A program made the position numbers and the translations under genes. A DNA stretch of 64,000 nucleotides from Pseudomonas sp. NFACC02 (GTDB lineage: Bacteria > Pseudomonadota > Gammaproteobacteria > Pseudomonadales > Pseudomonadaceae): assembly GCF_900110765.1 (NCBI RefSeq), contig NZ_FOEO01000012.1, forward strand, positions 62,001 through 126,000, read 5' to 3'. Under the pieces are notes generated by a model. That model worked only from the letters and a program-made list of their open reading frames with translations, ran no database searches and was not told the DNA's origin. Below are positions 1 through 8,786 of the stretch, piece after piece. Each line of letters begins with the position of its first letter. Within the stretch, counting starts at the first letter, position 1.

Positions 1-1179
1 ACCGCCGCGCTGGAGGGCCTGATCGAGCGCTTCAACCTGCATGGCCTGCGCCTGGGGGAAGTGGCGGCGGGCGCGGTACTCAAACATTCCCGGGACTTCA
101 ACCTGACCCGCGAATGCGTGCTGGGCTCCCGGTTGTCCCCACAAACGCCAGCTTATGACATACAGCAGGCCTGCGGCACTGGCCTTGAAGCGGCATTACT
201 GGTCGCCAACAAAATTGCGCTGGGACAAATCGAATGCGGCATCGCCGGAGGCGTCGATACAACCTCTGACGCGCCGATCGGGGTCAACGAAGATCTGCGG
301 CAGATCCTGCTGCAGGTCAATCGCAGCAAAACCACGGCCGACAAGCTGAAGGCGTTGACGCAGTTGCGTCCGCATAACCTCAAACCCGAATTGCCGCGCA
401 ATGGTGAGCCTCGCACGGGATTGTCGATGGGGCAGCATTGCGAACTGATGGCGCAGACCTGGCAGATTCCCCGGGAGGCTCAGGATCAGTTGGCGCTGGA
501 GAGCCATCAAAAGATGGCCGCCGCGTATGCGGAAGGTTGGCAGAGCGATCTGATCACCCCGTTTCTGGGACTGACCCGCGACAACAACCTGCGGGTCGAT
601 GCCAGCCTGGAAAAGCTTGCATCGCTCAAGCCTGCGTACGAACGCAGTGCCAAGGGCACTCTGACAGCTGGCAATTCCACGCCGCTGACAGACGGCGCAT
701 CGCTGGTCCTGCTGGCGAGTGAAGAGTGGGCGCGTGAACGCGGTCTTCCGGTCCTGGCGTACTGGCGCGATGGTGAGTCAGCGGCAGTGGATTTCGTGCG
801 CGGAGAGGAAGGATTGTTGATGGCGCCGGTGTATGCGGTGCCGCGTCTCCTGGCCCGCAACGGACTGACCTTACAGGACTTCGATTACTACGAAATTCAT
901 GAAGCCTTCGCGGCACAGGTGCTGTGTACCTTGGAGGCGTGGGAAGACGCAGATTACTGCAAAACCCGGTTGGGACTCGATGCGCCACTCGGTTCGATTG
1001 ATCGCAGCAAACTCAACGTCAAAGGCAGTTCGCTCGCGGCAGGGCATCCGTTTGCCGCCACTGGCGGACGCATTGTCGCCAACCTGGCGAAGCTGCTGAG
1101 TGTGGCCGGGCAGGGACGAGGGCTGATCTCGATTTGTGCCGCGGGCGGGCAGGGCGTCACGGCCATCATCGAGCGGTGA
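1..1179 (+). CDS. Acetyl-CoA C-acyltransferase (thiolase), 5'-truncated by window edge
   Basis: The reading frame is open from base 1, so the true start lies upstream of the window. This is the C-terminal 392 residues of a thiolase, which condenses or cleaves acyl-CoA thioesters in fatty-acid or acetoacetyl-CoA metabolism. The nucleophilic cysteine sits in QQACGTG (codon at 172-174), the catalytic histidine in IHEAFAAQ, the CoA/substrate loop in SSLAAGHPFAATGGR, and the second catalytic cysteine in ICAAGGQG near the C terminus. The family is normally about 390-430 residues, so only a short N-terminal piece is missing. Thiolase membership is clear; whether it is FadI-like (beta-oxidation) or biosynthetic cannot be decided without the upstream neighbour. 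Confidence 0.9.
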   Translation, partial: TAALEGLIERFNLHGLRLGEVAAGAVLKHSRDFNLTRECVLGSRLSPQTPAYDIQQACGTGLEAALLVANKIALGQIECGIAGGVDTTSDAPIGVNEDLRQILLQVNRSKTTADKLKALTQLRPHNLKPELPRNGEPRTGLSMGQHCELMAQTWQIPREAQDQLALESHQKMAAAYAEGWQSDLITPFLGLTRDNNLRVDASLEKLASLKPAYERSAKGTLTAGNSTPLTDGASLVLLASEEWARERGLPVLAYWRDGESAAVDFVRGEEGLLMAPVYAVPRLLARNGLTLQDFDYYEIHEAFAAQVLCTLEAWEDADYCKTRLGLDAPLGSIDRSKLNVKGSSLAAGHPFAATGGRIVANLAKLLSVAGQGRGLISICAAGGQGVTAIIER

Positions 1180-1282
1180 TGATGGCTAGCGGTAGTTGCG
1201 CCTGCCGGGATTGAGGCAGGCGTGACTGGCAGGACGTCCGCGCTGCAACGTAAACTGCCGCTTCACGACACAAGGCGCGCTC

Positions 1283-2089
1283 ATGCCGACCAACGGACAT
1301 CGCCCATACCGCAACGCGAGCACCCAGCGCCTCATTCCGACGCTGACACATCTGCCCAGCCCGCTTTATGCGCGGGCCGAGAGTCTGAACGCAGGATCAT
1401 GGACGCCGACGCATCGTCATGACTGGGTGCAATTCTCCTACGCGATCAGCGGCGTGCTGGGCGTACACACCGCGCAGGGCAGCTTCTTCGCACCGCCGCA
1501 GTGGGGCGTCTGGATTCCTGCGGGGCTGGATCATGAAGTGGTCACTTCGATGCGTGCGGAAATGCGCAGCCTGTACGTGCGCACGCAGGATGCTCAGTGG
1601 GCGCCGAACCGGTGTCGGGTCCTGGAGGTCACGCCGCTGGCCCGCGAGTTAATCAAGGCCTTCTGCCTGCTTCCCGCCGATTACCCCCAGCACGACAGCC
1701 AGGAATCACGCCTCGTCAACGTGTTGCTCGATCAGTTGGCGAGCTTGCCGGAAGTCGGCTTCTCCCTTCCGTTGCCGCGTCATGCCCGTTTGTTGGCGCT
1801 GTGCAATGAACTGGTGGATGACCCTGGGCAGCCTGTCACGCTGACCGAGTGGTCGTCTCGCCTGAACATGTCGGAAAAAACGCTGATGCGCCTGTTCCAG
1901 CGCGAGACAGGATTGAGCTTCCGGGGTTGGCGTCAGCGCGCCAGGCTGTTGGCTTCGCTCAACGCTTTGGAAGAGGGCGAAAGCGTGACGAGTACCGCGC
2001 TCAATTGTGGTTACGATTCTACGTCGGCATTCATTGCGGCTTTCAAGGGGCTGTTTGGCTTCACCCCGGGCGAACTGTTCAGAAACTGA
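1283..2089 (+). CDS. AraC family transcriptional regulator
   Basis: A cytoplasmic DNA-binding regulator of 268 residues. The first half has a cupin-like sensor region (HDWVQFSYAISGVLGV, then WIPAGLDHEV). The C-terminal ~100 residues form the double helix-turn-helix of AraC/XylS proteins: SSRLNMSEKTLMRLFQRE is the first HTH and ALNCGYDSTSAFIAAFKGLF followed by GFTPGELFR is the second. The ATG at 1283 follows a weak AAGG. It is transcribed alone, 103 bases after the thiolase. The ligand and targets are unknown; many relatives with this architecture control an adjacent exporter or catabolic gene, but none is adjacent here. Confidence 0.9.
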   Translation: MPTNGHRPYRNASTQRLIPTLTHLPSPLYARAESLNAGSWTPTHRHDWVQFSYAISGVLGVHTAQGSFFAPPQWGVWIPAGLDHEVVTSMRAEMRSLYVRTQDAQWAPNRCRVLEVTPLARELIKAFCLLPADYPQHDSQESRLVNVLLDQLASLPEVGFSLPLPRHARLLALCNELVDDPGQPVTLTEWSSRLNMSEKTLMRLFQRETGLSFRGWRQRARLLASLNALEEGESVTSTALNCGYDSTSAFIAAFKGLFGFTPGELFRN

Positions 2090-2334
2090 GGGCCTCGGTC
2101 TCTCATTCGTCGGGCCGTTCGTCGATCTGTCCGAAAGGGGAATGCAGGCGACATTGAGGGCGCCGGGGTCATGCTGCGGCCCGGCATGAAAGGTGCTTGG
2201 ATGAACGCGGGGAACGTATGGTTTGCAATTGAATCCATGACTGCATTCCAGATGCCCCTACTCGCTGGCAGAGGATTGCCGTATAACGAGCAACAATCGC
2301 GTGTTTGGCAACGAAGGACCCACAAAAAAAGCTG

Positions 2335-3228
2335 ATGAAGACTCCAAAACGCATTGAACCCCTGATCGAAGACGGTCTGGTAGACGAGGTGCTGCGTCCG
2401 CTGATGAGCGGCAAAGAGGCAGCTGTTTATGTGGTGCGCTGTGGCAACGAGCTGCGGTGCGCGAAGGTTTACAAGGAGGCAAACAAACGTAGTTTCCGAC
2501 AGGCTGCGGAGTACCAGGAAGGCCGTAAGGTCCGTAACAGTCGCCAGGCTCGCGCCATGGCAAAAGGCTCTAAATTCGGTCGCAAGGAAACCGAGGACGC
2601 CTGGCAGAACGCCGAGGTGGCGGCCTTGTTTCGGTTGGCCAATGCGGGAGTCAGGGTGCCCAAGCCGTACGACTTCCTTGAAGGCGTGCTGTTGATGGAG
2701 ATGGTCTCTGACGAGTACGGCGATGCGGCGCCGCGTCTGAACGACGTCACGATGGAGCCCGATCAGGCCCGCGAGTATCACGCGTTCCTGATTCAGCAAA
2801 TCGTGCTCATGTTGTGTACCGGACTGGTGCACGGTGACCTTTCCGAGTTCAACGTGCTGCTTTCGCCAGACGGCCCGGTCATCATCGACTTGCCTCAGGC
2901 GGTCGACGCGGCCGGTAACAATCACGCGTTCAGCATGCTGGAGCGTGACGTGGGCAACATGGCTTCCTATTTCGGTCGCTTCGCGCCGGAATTGAAGAAG
3001 ACGCGCTATGCCAAAGAAATGTGGGCGTACTACGAGGCCGGCACTTTGTCGCCTGCCACGGTATTGACCGGCGAGTTCGCCGATCCGGACGACGTGGCCG
3101 ATGTGAACAGCGTGTTGCGCGAAATCGAAGCGGCGCAACGGGATGAAGCACGACGCCAGGCTGCACGCACGGCAGACGATGCGCCGCCCAACAAGGCCGA
3201 AGAACCGCCTCCGCCCTGGATGCAGTGA
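2335..3228 (+). CDS. RIO1-type atypical serine protein kinase
   Basis: A 297-residue protein kinase-like enzyme. The RIO signature is clear: MSGKEAAVYVV (nucleotide loop), CAKVYK (ATP-anchoring lysine), VHGDLSEFNVLL (catalytic loop with Asp and Asn) and IIDLPQAVD (metal-binding Asp in place of DFG). Bacterial RIO kinases are poorly characterised; the substrate is unknown. I chose ATG 2335, giving MKTPKRIEPL, which I recall as the usual start in Pseudomonas homologues. A TTG at 2305 would add ten residues. Neither start has a strong ribosome binding site, and an A7 run at 2324-2330 lies between them. The C terminus is charged and proline-rich. Bases 2090-2334 upstream show no gene. Confidence 0.88.
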   Translation: MKTPKRIEPLIEDGLVDEVLRPLMSGKEAAVYVVRCGNELRCAKVYKEANKRSFRQAAEYQEGRKVRNSRQARAMAKGSKFGRKETEDAWQNAEVAALFRLANAGVRVPKPYDFLEGVLLMEMVSDEYGDAAPRLNDVTMEPDQAREYHAFLIQQIVLMLCTGLVHGDLSEFNVLLSPDGPVIIDLPQAVDAAGNNHAFSMLERDVGNMASYFGRFAPELKKTRYAKEMWAYYEAGTLSPATVLTGEFADPDDVADVNSVLREIEAAQRDEARRQAARTADDAPPNKAEEPPPPWMQ

Positions 3229-3235
3229 CCGGTTA

Positions 3236-3266
3236 CACGGAAACCCGGCTCATGCCGGGTTTTCCG
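3236..3266. terminator. Bidirectional rho-independent terminator between the RIO kinase and cueR
   Basis: The stem CCCGGC-tcat-GCCGGG is followed by TTTT, and it is extended by an outer ACGGAA/TTCCGT pairing that gives U-rich ends on both strands. It separates convergent genes: the RIO kinase (+) and cueR (-). Confidence 0.8.
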
Positions 3267-3282
3267 TTATTGGCGCCTGGGC

Positions 3283-3684
3283 TTAATGGCAACACCCACC
3301 CGATTCCAGATCCCTGAGAATCGGACAGTCCGGTCGGTCGTTGCCCTGACAGTGCGTGACCAGATCCTGCAAGGTATCCCTCAGTCCCGCCAGTTCTTCG
3401 ATCTTCTGATTCAGCTCGATGATGTGTTTGTTCGCCAGCGCTTTCACATCGGCACTGGCGCGGCCTCGGTCCTGCCACAAGGTCAACAGTTTGCCGACTT
3501 CTTCCAGTGAAAAGCCCAGATCTCGTGAGCGTTTGATAAACGCCAACGTGTGCAGGTCGTTGGCGCTGTAGACGCGATAGCCGCTGTCGGTGCGGGTCGC
3601 GGCCTGCAGCAGGCCGATCGACTCGTAGTAACGAATCATCTTGGCGCTCAGGCCGCTGTTTTTTGCCGCTTGACCAATGTTCAT
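3283..3684 (-). CDS. cueR: Copper efflux regulator CueR (MerR family)
   Basis: A 133-residue Cu(I)-responsive activator that unwinds over-long promoters of copper efflux genes. The N terminus is a MerR winged helix ([20 protein letters not shown]), followed by a long dimerisation helix. The metal-binding loop has Cys112 and Cys120 (CQGNDRPDC), the same positions and spacing as E. coli CueR, which marks a monovalent-metal sensor. The C terminus ends GGCCH. Its start overlaps the stop of copA as TAATG (3682-3686), so it is the second gene of the copA operon and probably translationally coupled. Two matching operators lie at 5931-5954 and 6431-6461. Confidence 0.95.
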   Translation of the reverse strand: MNIGQAAKNSGLSAKMIRYYESIGLLQAATRTDSGYRVYSANDLHTLAFIKRSRDLGFSLEEVGKLLTLWQDRGRASADVKALANKHIIELNQKIEELAGLRDTLQDLVTHCQGNDRPDCPILRDLESGGCCH

Positions 3685-5891
3685 TACGCGTCTCCCTGAT
3701 CCATCGGATCCTCAGGCATTTTCCAGGTTTTCAACAGCAGGGCGTTGCTGACCACACTTACGCTCGACAGCGCCATGGCCGCGCCTGCCAGTACCGGATT
3801 CAACAGGCCGAACGCGGCCAGTGGAATGCCGATCAGGTTGTAGACGAACGCCCAGAACAGGTTCTGACGAATCTTGGCGTAAGTCCTGCGGCTGATGTCG
3901 AGTGCTGCGGGAATAAGGCGCGGATCGCCACGCATCAAGGTAATGCCCGAGGCGTGCATCGCCACATCGGTGCCCCCGCCCATTGCGATGCCGATGTCGG
4001 CGGCCGCGAGCGCAGGCGCGTCGTTGATGCCATCGCCGACCATCGCCACCACACCTGTTTTCTTCAGGGCGACAACGGCAGCGGCTTTGTCGGCGGGCAA
4101 GACTTCGGCGTGAACATCGGTGATGCCCAGCGTGTCGGCCACGGCGTTGGCACTGCCCCAGTTATCGCCGGTCAACAAGTGGCTGCTGATATGGCGCTTG
4201 CTCAGTTGCTCGATGGCGCGTGCTGCGCCTGGCTTGACGGTGTCGCCAAACGCAAGCAGGCCAACCACCTGCCGTTGCGGGGCCAGTTCGATCAACCACG
4301 ACAGCGTGCGACCTTCGGCCTCCCACGCCATGGCCTTGTCAGCGAGCGATCCTGGATTCAGGCCGCTTTCTTCCAACAGGCGTCGGTTGCCTAGCGCCAG
4401 CTCCCGACCGTGAAGCGTACCGGCGATGCCACGCCCCGCCAGCGAGCGGCTGTGGGTCACGTCTTCGGGTGTCAGGCCGCGATCACTGCAAACGTCGAGT
4501 ACGGCTTTTGCCAGCGGGTGTTCACTCCCACGCTGCAACGTGCCGGCCATCTGTAGCAACTCGCTTTCATCGCCATTGAGCGCCACCATGTGGGCGATCC
4601 GAGGTGTGCCTGAGGTTAGCGTGCCTGTTTTGTCGAATACGACGGTGGTGACTTCGTGAGCGCGTTCGAGGGCTTCAGCGTCTTTGATCAGGATGCCGTA
4701 GCGAGCCGCGACGCCGGTTCCGGCCATGATTGCGGTCGGGGTCGCCAGCCCCAGCGCACAAGGGCAGGCGATGACCAGTACCGCGACAGCGTTGATCAAA
4801 GCGACTTCCAGTGAGGCCCCGGCGAACAGCCATCCGGCCAGTGTCGCCATCGCGATCAGAAGGACGGCCGGTACAAATACCTGACTGACCTTATCCACCA
4901 GCTTCTGGATGGGCGCCTTGGCGGACTGAGCGTCTTCAACAAGGCGGATGATTCGCGCCAGCACGGTTTCCGCGCCTAGCGCCTGAGTGCTGACCAGCAG
5001 TCGGCCCTCGCCATTGATCGCGCCGCCGGTCACCTTGTCGCCCGGTTGTTTGGGGATCGGCAGGCTTTCGCCACTGATCAGGGCTTCGTCGGCATGGCTA
5101 TGGCCTTCGACGACTTGTCCGTCGACCGGAAAACGTTCACCGGGTTTGACCCGTACAAGGTCGCCGACTTTCAGCGCGCTGATGGCGACGTCGTGTTCCT
5201 GCCCGTCAATGACCTGAATCGCGCGTTCGGGGCGCAACGCCTCGAGCGCCCGGATCGCGCTGGCGGTCTGGCGCTTGGCACTGCTTTCCAGGTATTTGCC
5301 GAGCAGTACGAGGGCGATGACCACCGCCGACGCCTCGAAGTACAAATGCGGCATGCTGCCCGGCGCGGCCGTCAGCCACTGATACACGCTCAAGCCATAG
5401 CCCGCACTGGTACCCAGGGCAACCAGCAGGTCCATGTTTCCGGCACCGGCGCGGACGGCCTTCCACGCCGCGACATAGAAGCGCGCACCCAGGAAAAACT
5501 GAACCGGTGTCGCCAGCAGAAACTGCGCCCACCCGGGCAGCATCCAGTGCACGCCCAGAGGCTGCAGCAACATCGGCAGCACCAGCGGCACCGCCAGCAC
5601 GATGGCCAGCATCAAGCGCCAGCGTTCGCTGTCATGGCGTTTTTGCTGGTCGGCTTCCTGAACGGAAGTATCCTGCTCCAGACTCGCGCCATAACCGGCT
5701 TTGTCGACGGCGGCGATCAGCGTCGCCGGATCGATCGGCCCGGCGACTTCCACGTGAGCGCGTTCATTGGCGAGGTTAACGGTAGCGTTGGTAACGCCGG
5801 GGACTTTACGCAAGGCGCGTTCGACACGGCCTGAGCAGCTGGCGCAGGTCATGCCGGTGATCGGCAGGTCAAACGTATCGGGACTGGGCAT
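3684..5891 (-). CDS. copA: Copper-exporting P-type ATPase CopA (CueA)
   Basis: An inner-membrane P1B-ATPase of 735 residues that pumps Cu(I) from cytoplasm to periplasm. It has one N-terminal heavy-metal domain (GMTCASC), eight predicted membrane helices, the transport motif ACPCALG, the phosphorylation site DKTGTLT, and the hinge [10 protein letters not shown]. Single-HMA versions are common in Pseudomonas. I chose ATG at 5891 because AAGGAG lies 9 bases upstream; a TTG at 5924 is also in frame but lacks this. The promoter has the CueR palindrome between hexamers 19 bases apart. cueR follows with overlapping stop and start codons, forming a self-controlled copA-cueR operon. Confidence 0.96.
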   Translation of the reverse strand: MPSPDTFDLPITGMTCASCSGRVERALRKVPGVTNATVNLANERAHVEVAGPIDPATLIAAVDKAGYGASLEQDTSVQEADQQKRHDSERWRLMLAIVLAVPLVLPMLLQPLGVHWMLPGWAQFLLATPVQFFLGARFYVAAWKAVRAGAGNMDLLVALGTSAGYGLSVYQWLTAAPGSMPHLYFEASAVVIALVLLGKYLESSAKRQTASAIRALEALRPERAIQVIDGQEHDVAISALKVGDLVRVKPGERFPVDGQVVEGHSHADEALISGESLPIPKQPGDKVTGGAINGEGRLLVSTQALGAETVLARIIRLVEDAQSAKAPIQKLVDKVSQVFVPAVLLIAMATLAGWLFAGASLEVALINAVAVLVIACPCALGLATPTAIMAGTGVAARYGILIKDAEALERAHEVTTVVFDKTGTLTSGTPRIAHMVALNGDESELLQMAGTLQRGSEHPLAKAVLDVCSDRGLTPEDVTHSRSLAGRGIAGTLHGRELALGNRRLLEESGLNPGSLADKAMAWEAEGRTLSWLIELAPQRQVVGLLAFGDTVKPGAARAIEQLSKRHISSHLLTGDNWGSANAVADTLGITDVHAEVLPADKAAAVVALKKTGVVAMVGDGINDAPALAAADIGIAMGGGTDVAMHASGITLMRGDPRLIPAALDISRRTYAKIRQNLFWAFVYNLIGIPLAAFGLLNPVLAGAAMALSSVSVVSNALLLKTWKMPEDPMDQGDA

Positions 5892-5925
5892 GGTCGGGCA
5901 CTCCTTGAAGGCGATTGCCAGCAAG

Positions 5926-5954
5926 GATCAACCTTGCCACGTTGGCAAGGTCAA
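5926..5954 (-). promoter_or_regulatory. CueR-type operator/promoter of copA
   Basis: The perfect palindrome ACCTTGCC-N5-GGCAAGGT occupies 5931-5951. On the minus strand a TTGACC -35 (5949-5954) is followed after a 19-base spacer by GATCCT as the -10. The over-long spacer containing a GC-rich dyad is the hallmark of MerR/CueR promoters. It drives copA-cueR. Confidence 0.88.
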
Positions 5955-5967
5955 GTCCTGAGTTGCA

Positions 5968-6348
5968 TCAATAATTCAGATCGGCTTTTTTGAGATACAT
6001 GCCGTTCGGGCCGGAGGCAATCCGGTATTTCAGGACATCGCCTGCATTGATATGAATGCGGGTATTGTTCTGCGCTTCAATGCCGGGCGAGCAACCTGGC
6101 GTCTGGCCAGGCAGCACGCGCAGACGCAGTGACACATCGCCTGCGGGCAGGTTGTAAGAGCGTGACTCTTCCTGGAACAGGCGACCGACCAGTTGATCCT
6201 GCATGTAAATGCCAATCTCGCAGGACGTGGCCACTTCCAGCCGCTCGCGGGAAATGATGAGTACGCCGTAGTCCTGATCGGCCTGAGCCCAGGATGCGGA
6301 AGCCAACAGGCCGATAAAACCTGCGATGCGAAAGGCTGACCAGCGCAT
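5968..6348 (-). CDS. Small secreted protein of unknown function in the copper locus
   Basis: A 126-residue protein with a signal peptide (MRWSAFRIAGFIGLLASASWAQA), so it is probably periplasmic. The mature part has two cysteines (TSCEIGIY and TPGCSPG) and a predicted beta-rich character; I recognise no domain. ATG 6348 is preceded by AGGAGA at good spacing, which favours it over the in-frame start at 6381. It lies between copA (same strand, downstream) and copZ (opposite strand, upstream). Its own upstream region runs into the CueR palindrome of copZ at 6434-6454. A role in copper handling is inference from position only. Confidence 0.7.
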   Translation of the reverse strand: MRWSAFRIAGFIGLLASASWAQADQDYGVLIISRERLEVATSCEIGIYMQDQLVGRLFQEESRSYNLPAGDVSLRLRVLPGQTPGCSPGIEAQNNTRIHINAGDVLKYRIASGPNGMYLKKADLNY

Positions 6349-6430
6349 TGCCGATTCTCCTGATGTTCGATGATGAAACACTTTGGCTCAGGACATCGCG
6401 GAACACCAGCCCGGCAGATGCACGAGAAAC

Positions 6431-6461
6431 TTGACCTTGCCACGGTGGGAAGGTCGAACAT
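6431..6461 (+). promoter_or_regulatory. CueR-type operator/promoter of copZ
   Basis: The dyad ACCTTGCC-N5-GGGAAGGT at 6434-6454 has one mismatch to a perfect palindrome. It lies between TTGACC (-35, 6431-6436) and GAACAT (-10, 6456-6461) with a 19-base spacer. It is nearly identical to the copA operator and points to copZ at 6517. Confidence 0.85.
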
Positions 6462-6516
6462 GGCGACGTTCAGCTGTTTCACCCCGTGAGCAGCCACTCA
6501 ACCGAGGAGTCATCAC

Positions 6517-6714
6517 ATGCAGGTATTCAACGTTCAAGGCATGACCTGTGGACACTGCGTCCGCGCCGTTACCAACGCGATCAAGGCTCAAGACCCGGCC
6601 GCCGACGTGCAGATCGACCTGGCCAAAGGCGAGGTCAAGGTGCAGAGCCAGTTGGCGAGCGAGCAGGTGATCGGGCTGATCGAGGAGGAAGGGTACAGCG
6701 CGAAGGTTGCATAA
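6517..6714 (+). CDS. copZ: Copper chaperone CopZ (heavy-metal-associated domain)
   Basis: A 65-residue cytoplasmic metallochaperone consisting of one HMA fold. The Cu(I) site is GMTCGHC near the N terminus, and the C-terminal EEEGYSAKV is typical of the family. It binds Cu(I) and passes it to CopA or CueR. The ATG at 6517 follows GAGGAG. It is monocistronic, divergent from the unknown secreted gene, and controlled from the CueR-type promoter just upstream. Confidence 0.94.
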   Translation: MQVFNVQGMTCGHCVRAVTNAIKAQDPAADVQIDLAKGEVKVQSQLASEQVIGLIEEEGYSAKVA

Positions 6715-6733
6715 GGCTGCAGAGCAGCATTTG

Positions 6734-6832
6734 TAGGCGCGCGCTTGCCCGCGAAGGGGATCCATCATTCACCGATGATATGCCTGATCCAATGCATTCG
6801 TCGGAATGCCGCCCAGACCAAGCGCGCGCCTA
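6734..6832. repeat. Intergenic inverted repeat, copy of a dispersed REP-like family
   Basis: Fourteen-base perfect arms (TAGGCGCGCGCTTG at 6734-6747 and its complement at 6819-6832) enclose 71 bases. The inner part (GCCTGATCC, GCATTCGTCGGAAT, CCGCCCA) resembles the two tandem units at 61334-61611, so it belongs to the same dispersed family. It lies between copZ and the convergent DUF4105 gene. Confidence 0.75.
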
Positions 6833-6845
6833 AAAAATTGCGTTC

Positions 6846-8705
6846 CTAATAGTGATACCACTTCAACTCAAGCATCACTTCGTTCACGGGCGACGTCAGT
6901 TGGCTGAATTCCCGTTGTGCGCTGAGCCGCAGGCCCAGGTTTCGCGAAAGCTCCCACTGCTGATTCAAGCTGATGTTGCGACGGACTTCGCCGTTGATGA
7001 AGTAATCGCCTTTGGTTTCCAGGCTGAAATTGCCCAGTGGATTACGCCACAGAACCCCGGTATTGAAGCCGGCGGCGGGTGACACGAGCGCGTCGAAGTC
7101 ATTATTGTGTTCGATCCGCACCGTGCCCAGCGCAAAGCCCAGCACGTCGTCCCCCAGCTTCCAGGTCCCGCCCGCGCCGCCGTTCACGTGGCTGACCAGA
7201 TTCTCGTCGCCATGCTTGCCCAGCACACGCTCCAGACCGCCCGCCACTTGCCACGACCATGGCTGCAGCAGCTCGTTGCGAGGGGTCAACGAGCGAATGG
7301 TCGCCAGGTCCAGTTGCTGAACCTGCCAGCGACTGTCTTCGTACTGACGCAGCTTGAGCTGAAGGATCTCGATCTGCGCGCCCAACGGGAAGCCATAGGC
7401 ATTGTCGTTGAGGTCGTGATACGCCATGCGCAAGCCATATTCGGCGAACGCTTTGTCATCCCGCGTGCCGGCGCCCAGTTGCCAGGTGCGCGATTCATGG
7501 CCGTCTTCCGGCAAGCCAGGGCGCTCGATTTCCAGTGCCGGCGGGGGATTGGTGCTGATTGCACGCAGCAGGTCATAGCTGCGCTGCGAGCGGACCGGGT
7601 CGCGTTCCAGGCCGTTGGCACGGTAGCGCTCCAGTCGATACGCCGCGTCCTGAATCAACGCCCGTCGCTCCTTCGGAACCTCCAGGTATTCAGGGCTCTG
7701 CATTTGCTGCTGATCCGCGCTGACCTTCAGCACCCATTGCTTTTCATCATGGTTCAGGGGCTCGGCGCGGCTGAGCAGTTCACGCTCCTTGGAAGGCCGA
7801 TAATCGATTTTCTCCACCAACCCCGCGTCCTTGACGGCACGCACGGTATCGGTGGGGATCGCCGTCAGGCGGAATTGCGGCGTCAGGTTCAGGCTCGGCC
7901 GTGCAACCTGCAACAGTTCGAGAAGACGATAAGAGCAGTTTTCGTCGAAAAAGAAATAGCCGAAGCGAATCTGTTTGAGTTCCCACACGTGCTCGACCAT
8001 GCGCCGGGTTTCTTCCGGCGTCAGGTTCAGCCGGTATTCCCACAGATCGCGGTTTTCCAGGCTGCGGTACTCAGAGAGTTTTTCCTGATAGGGCACCAGC
8101 GCGAACAGCCCCGGATAGCCGCCCATCAGGCCTTTCCAGGCGTACAGGATGCTGTTGTCGGAGCCTTCGATGTAGGCGCCGAAGTTGATCGCGTAGCTGA
8201 GCAAGGCGGTCTTGTTCGCCTCGACCCCGGCCTGATCGATGCGCAACAAGGTATGGCCGAACATCGACGACGGGCTGTTGAGGTACGCGGCGGGGAAAAT
8301 CATCACCGTGCTGTCGGGCGCGACGTCGGAGAACCACTTGTTGAATTCCTTGCAGTCGACGGCGGGCAGGTCAGTCAGCTTCAGCTGATCACGTAAAAAT
8401 CGCGTGCGAGAGGGGTAGACGCACTGTGGGTGTTCGTCTTCCTTGCCCTGGACGACGGGGCGATAGATCGCCTCGAGCGTGGCGGCCAGCTCGGCTTTGG
8501 GATCGTGGGCGCCGTTGACGGCGAGGAAGAATTTCGGGTCGTCGACATAGCTGCGCCAGCCACCGAGTTTCCCGGCTTCATAATGGCCTATCGCGACCCA
8601 GAATCTGGAATTGGCCAATTGCTGCAAACGATCATCATCGATGTGAGGCGCGGCATACAGCGGGGCGCAGACACAGAGCGCCAGCCAGGCAAGGCGTTTG
8701 AGCAT
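6846..8705 (-). CDS. DUF4105 (Lnb-type periplasmic domain) protein
   Basis: A 619-residue exported protein starting MLKRLAWLALCVCAPLYA, a clear signal peptide. The N-terminal half has the DUF4105 core: VAPDSTVMIFPAAYLNSPSSMFGHTLLRID with a conserved Ser-His pair, then YFFFDENCSYRLLELL with the family cysteine. The C-terminal ~250 residues are rich in alternating beta segments and may form an outer-membrane or periplasmic barrel-like region. The conserved Ser, His and Cys suggest an NlpC/P60-like hydrolase, but no activity is established. It is transcribed alone, convergent with copZ. Confidence 0.85.
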   Translation of the reverse strand: MLKRLAWLALCVCAPLYAAPHIDDDRLQQLANSRFWVAIGHYEAGKLGGWRSYVDDPKFFLAVNGAHDPKAELAATLEAIYRPVVQGKEDEHPQCVYPSRTRFLRDQLKLTDLPAVDCKEFNKWFSDVAPDSTVMIFPAAYLNSPSSMFGHTLLRIDQAGVEANKTALLSYAINFGAYIEGSDNSILYAWKGLMGGYPGLFALVPYQEKLSEYRSLENRDLWEYRLNLTPEETRRMVEHVWELKQIRFGYFFFDENCSYRLLELLQVARPSLNLTPQFRLTAIPTDTVRAVKDAGLVEKIDYRPSKERELLSRAEPLNHDEKQWVLKVSADQQQMQSPEYLEVPKERRALIQDAAYRLERYRANGLERDPVRSQRSYDLLRAISTNPPPALEIERPGLPEDGHESRTWQLGAGTRDDKAFAEYGLRMAYHDLNDNAYGFPLGAQIEILQLKLRQYEDSRWQVQQLDLATIRSLTPRNELLQPWSWQVAGGLERVLGKHGDENLVSHVNGGAGGTWKLGDDVLGFALGTVRIEHNNDFDALVSPAAGFNTGVLWRNPLGNFSLETKGDYFINGEVRRNISLNQQWELSRNLGLRLSAQREFSQLTSPVNEVMLELKWYHY

Positions 8706-8786
8706 AGATTGGCAACTAATCAGGTAGACGGAAGCTGAACGAGAGCAGTGGGAGCCTGCCTTCCGAAGAAGGCAGGTGAAGCGTAT

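Noticed and set aside
2011..3138. A 375-codon minus-strand open frame
   Set aside because: Covers the RIO kinase gene in reverse; the kinase motifs on the plus strand are unambiguous.
5046..5834. A 262-codon plus-strand open frame
   Set aside because: Antisense to copA; no recognisable protein features.
7107..8396. A 429-codon plus-strand open frame
   Set aside because: Antisense to the DUF4105 gene, which has a signal peptide and family motifs.
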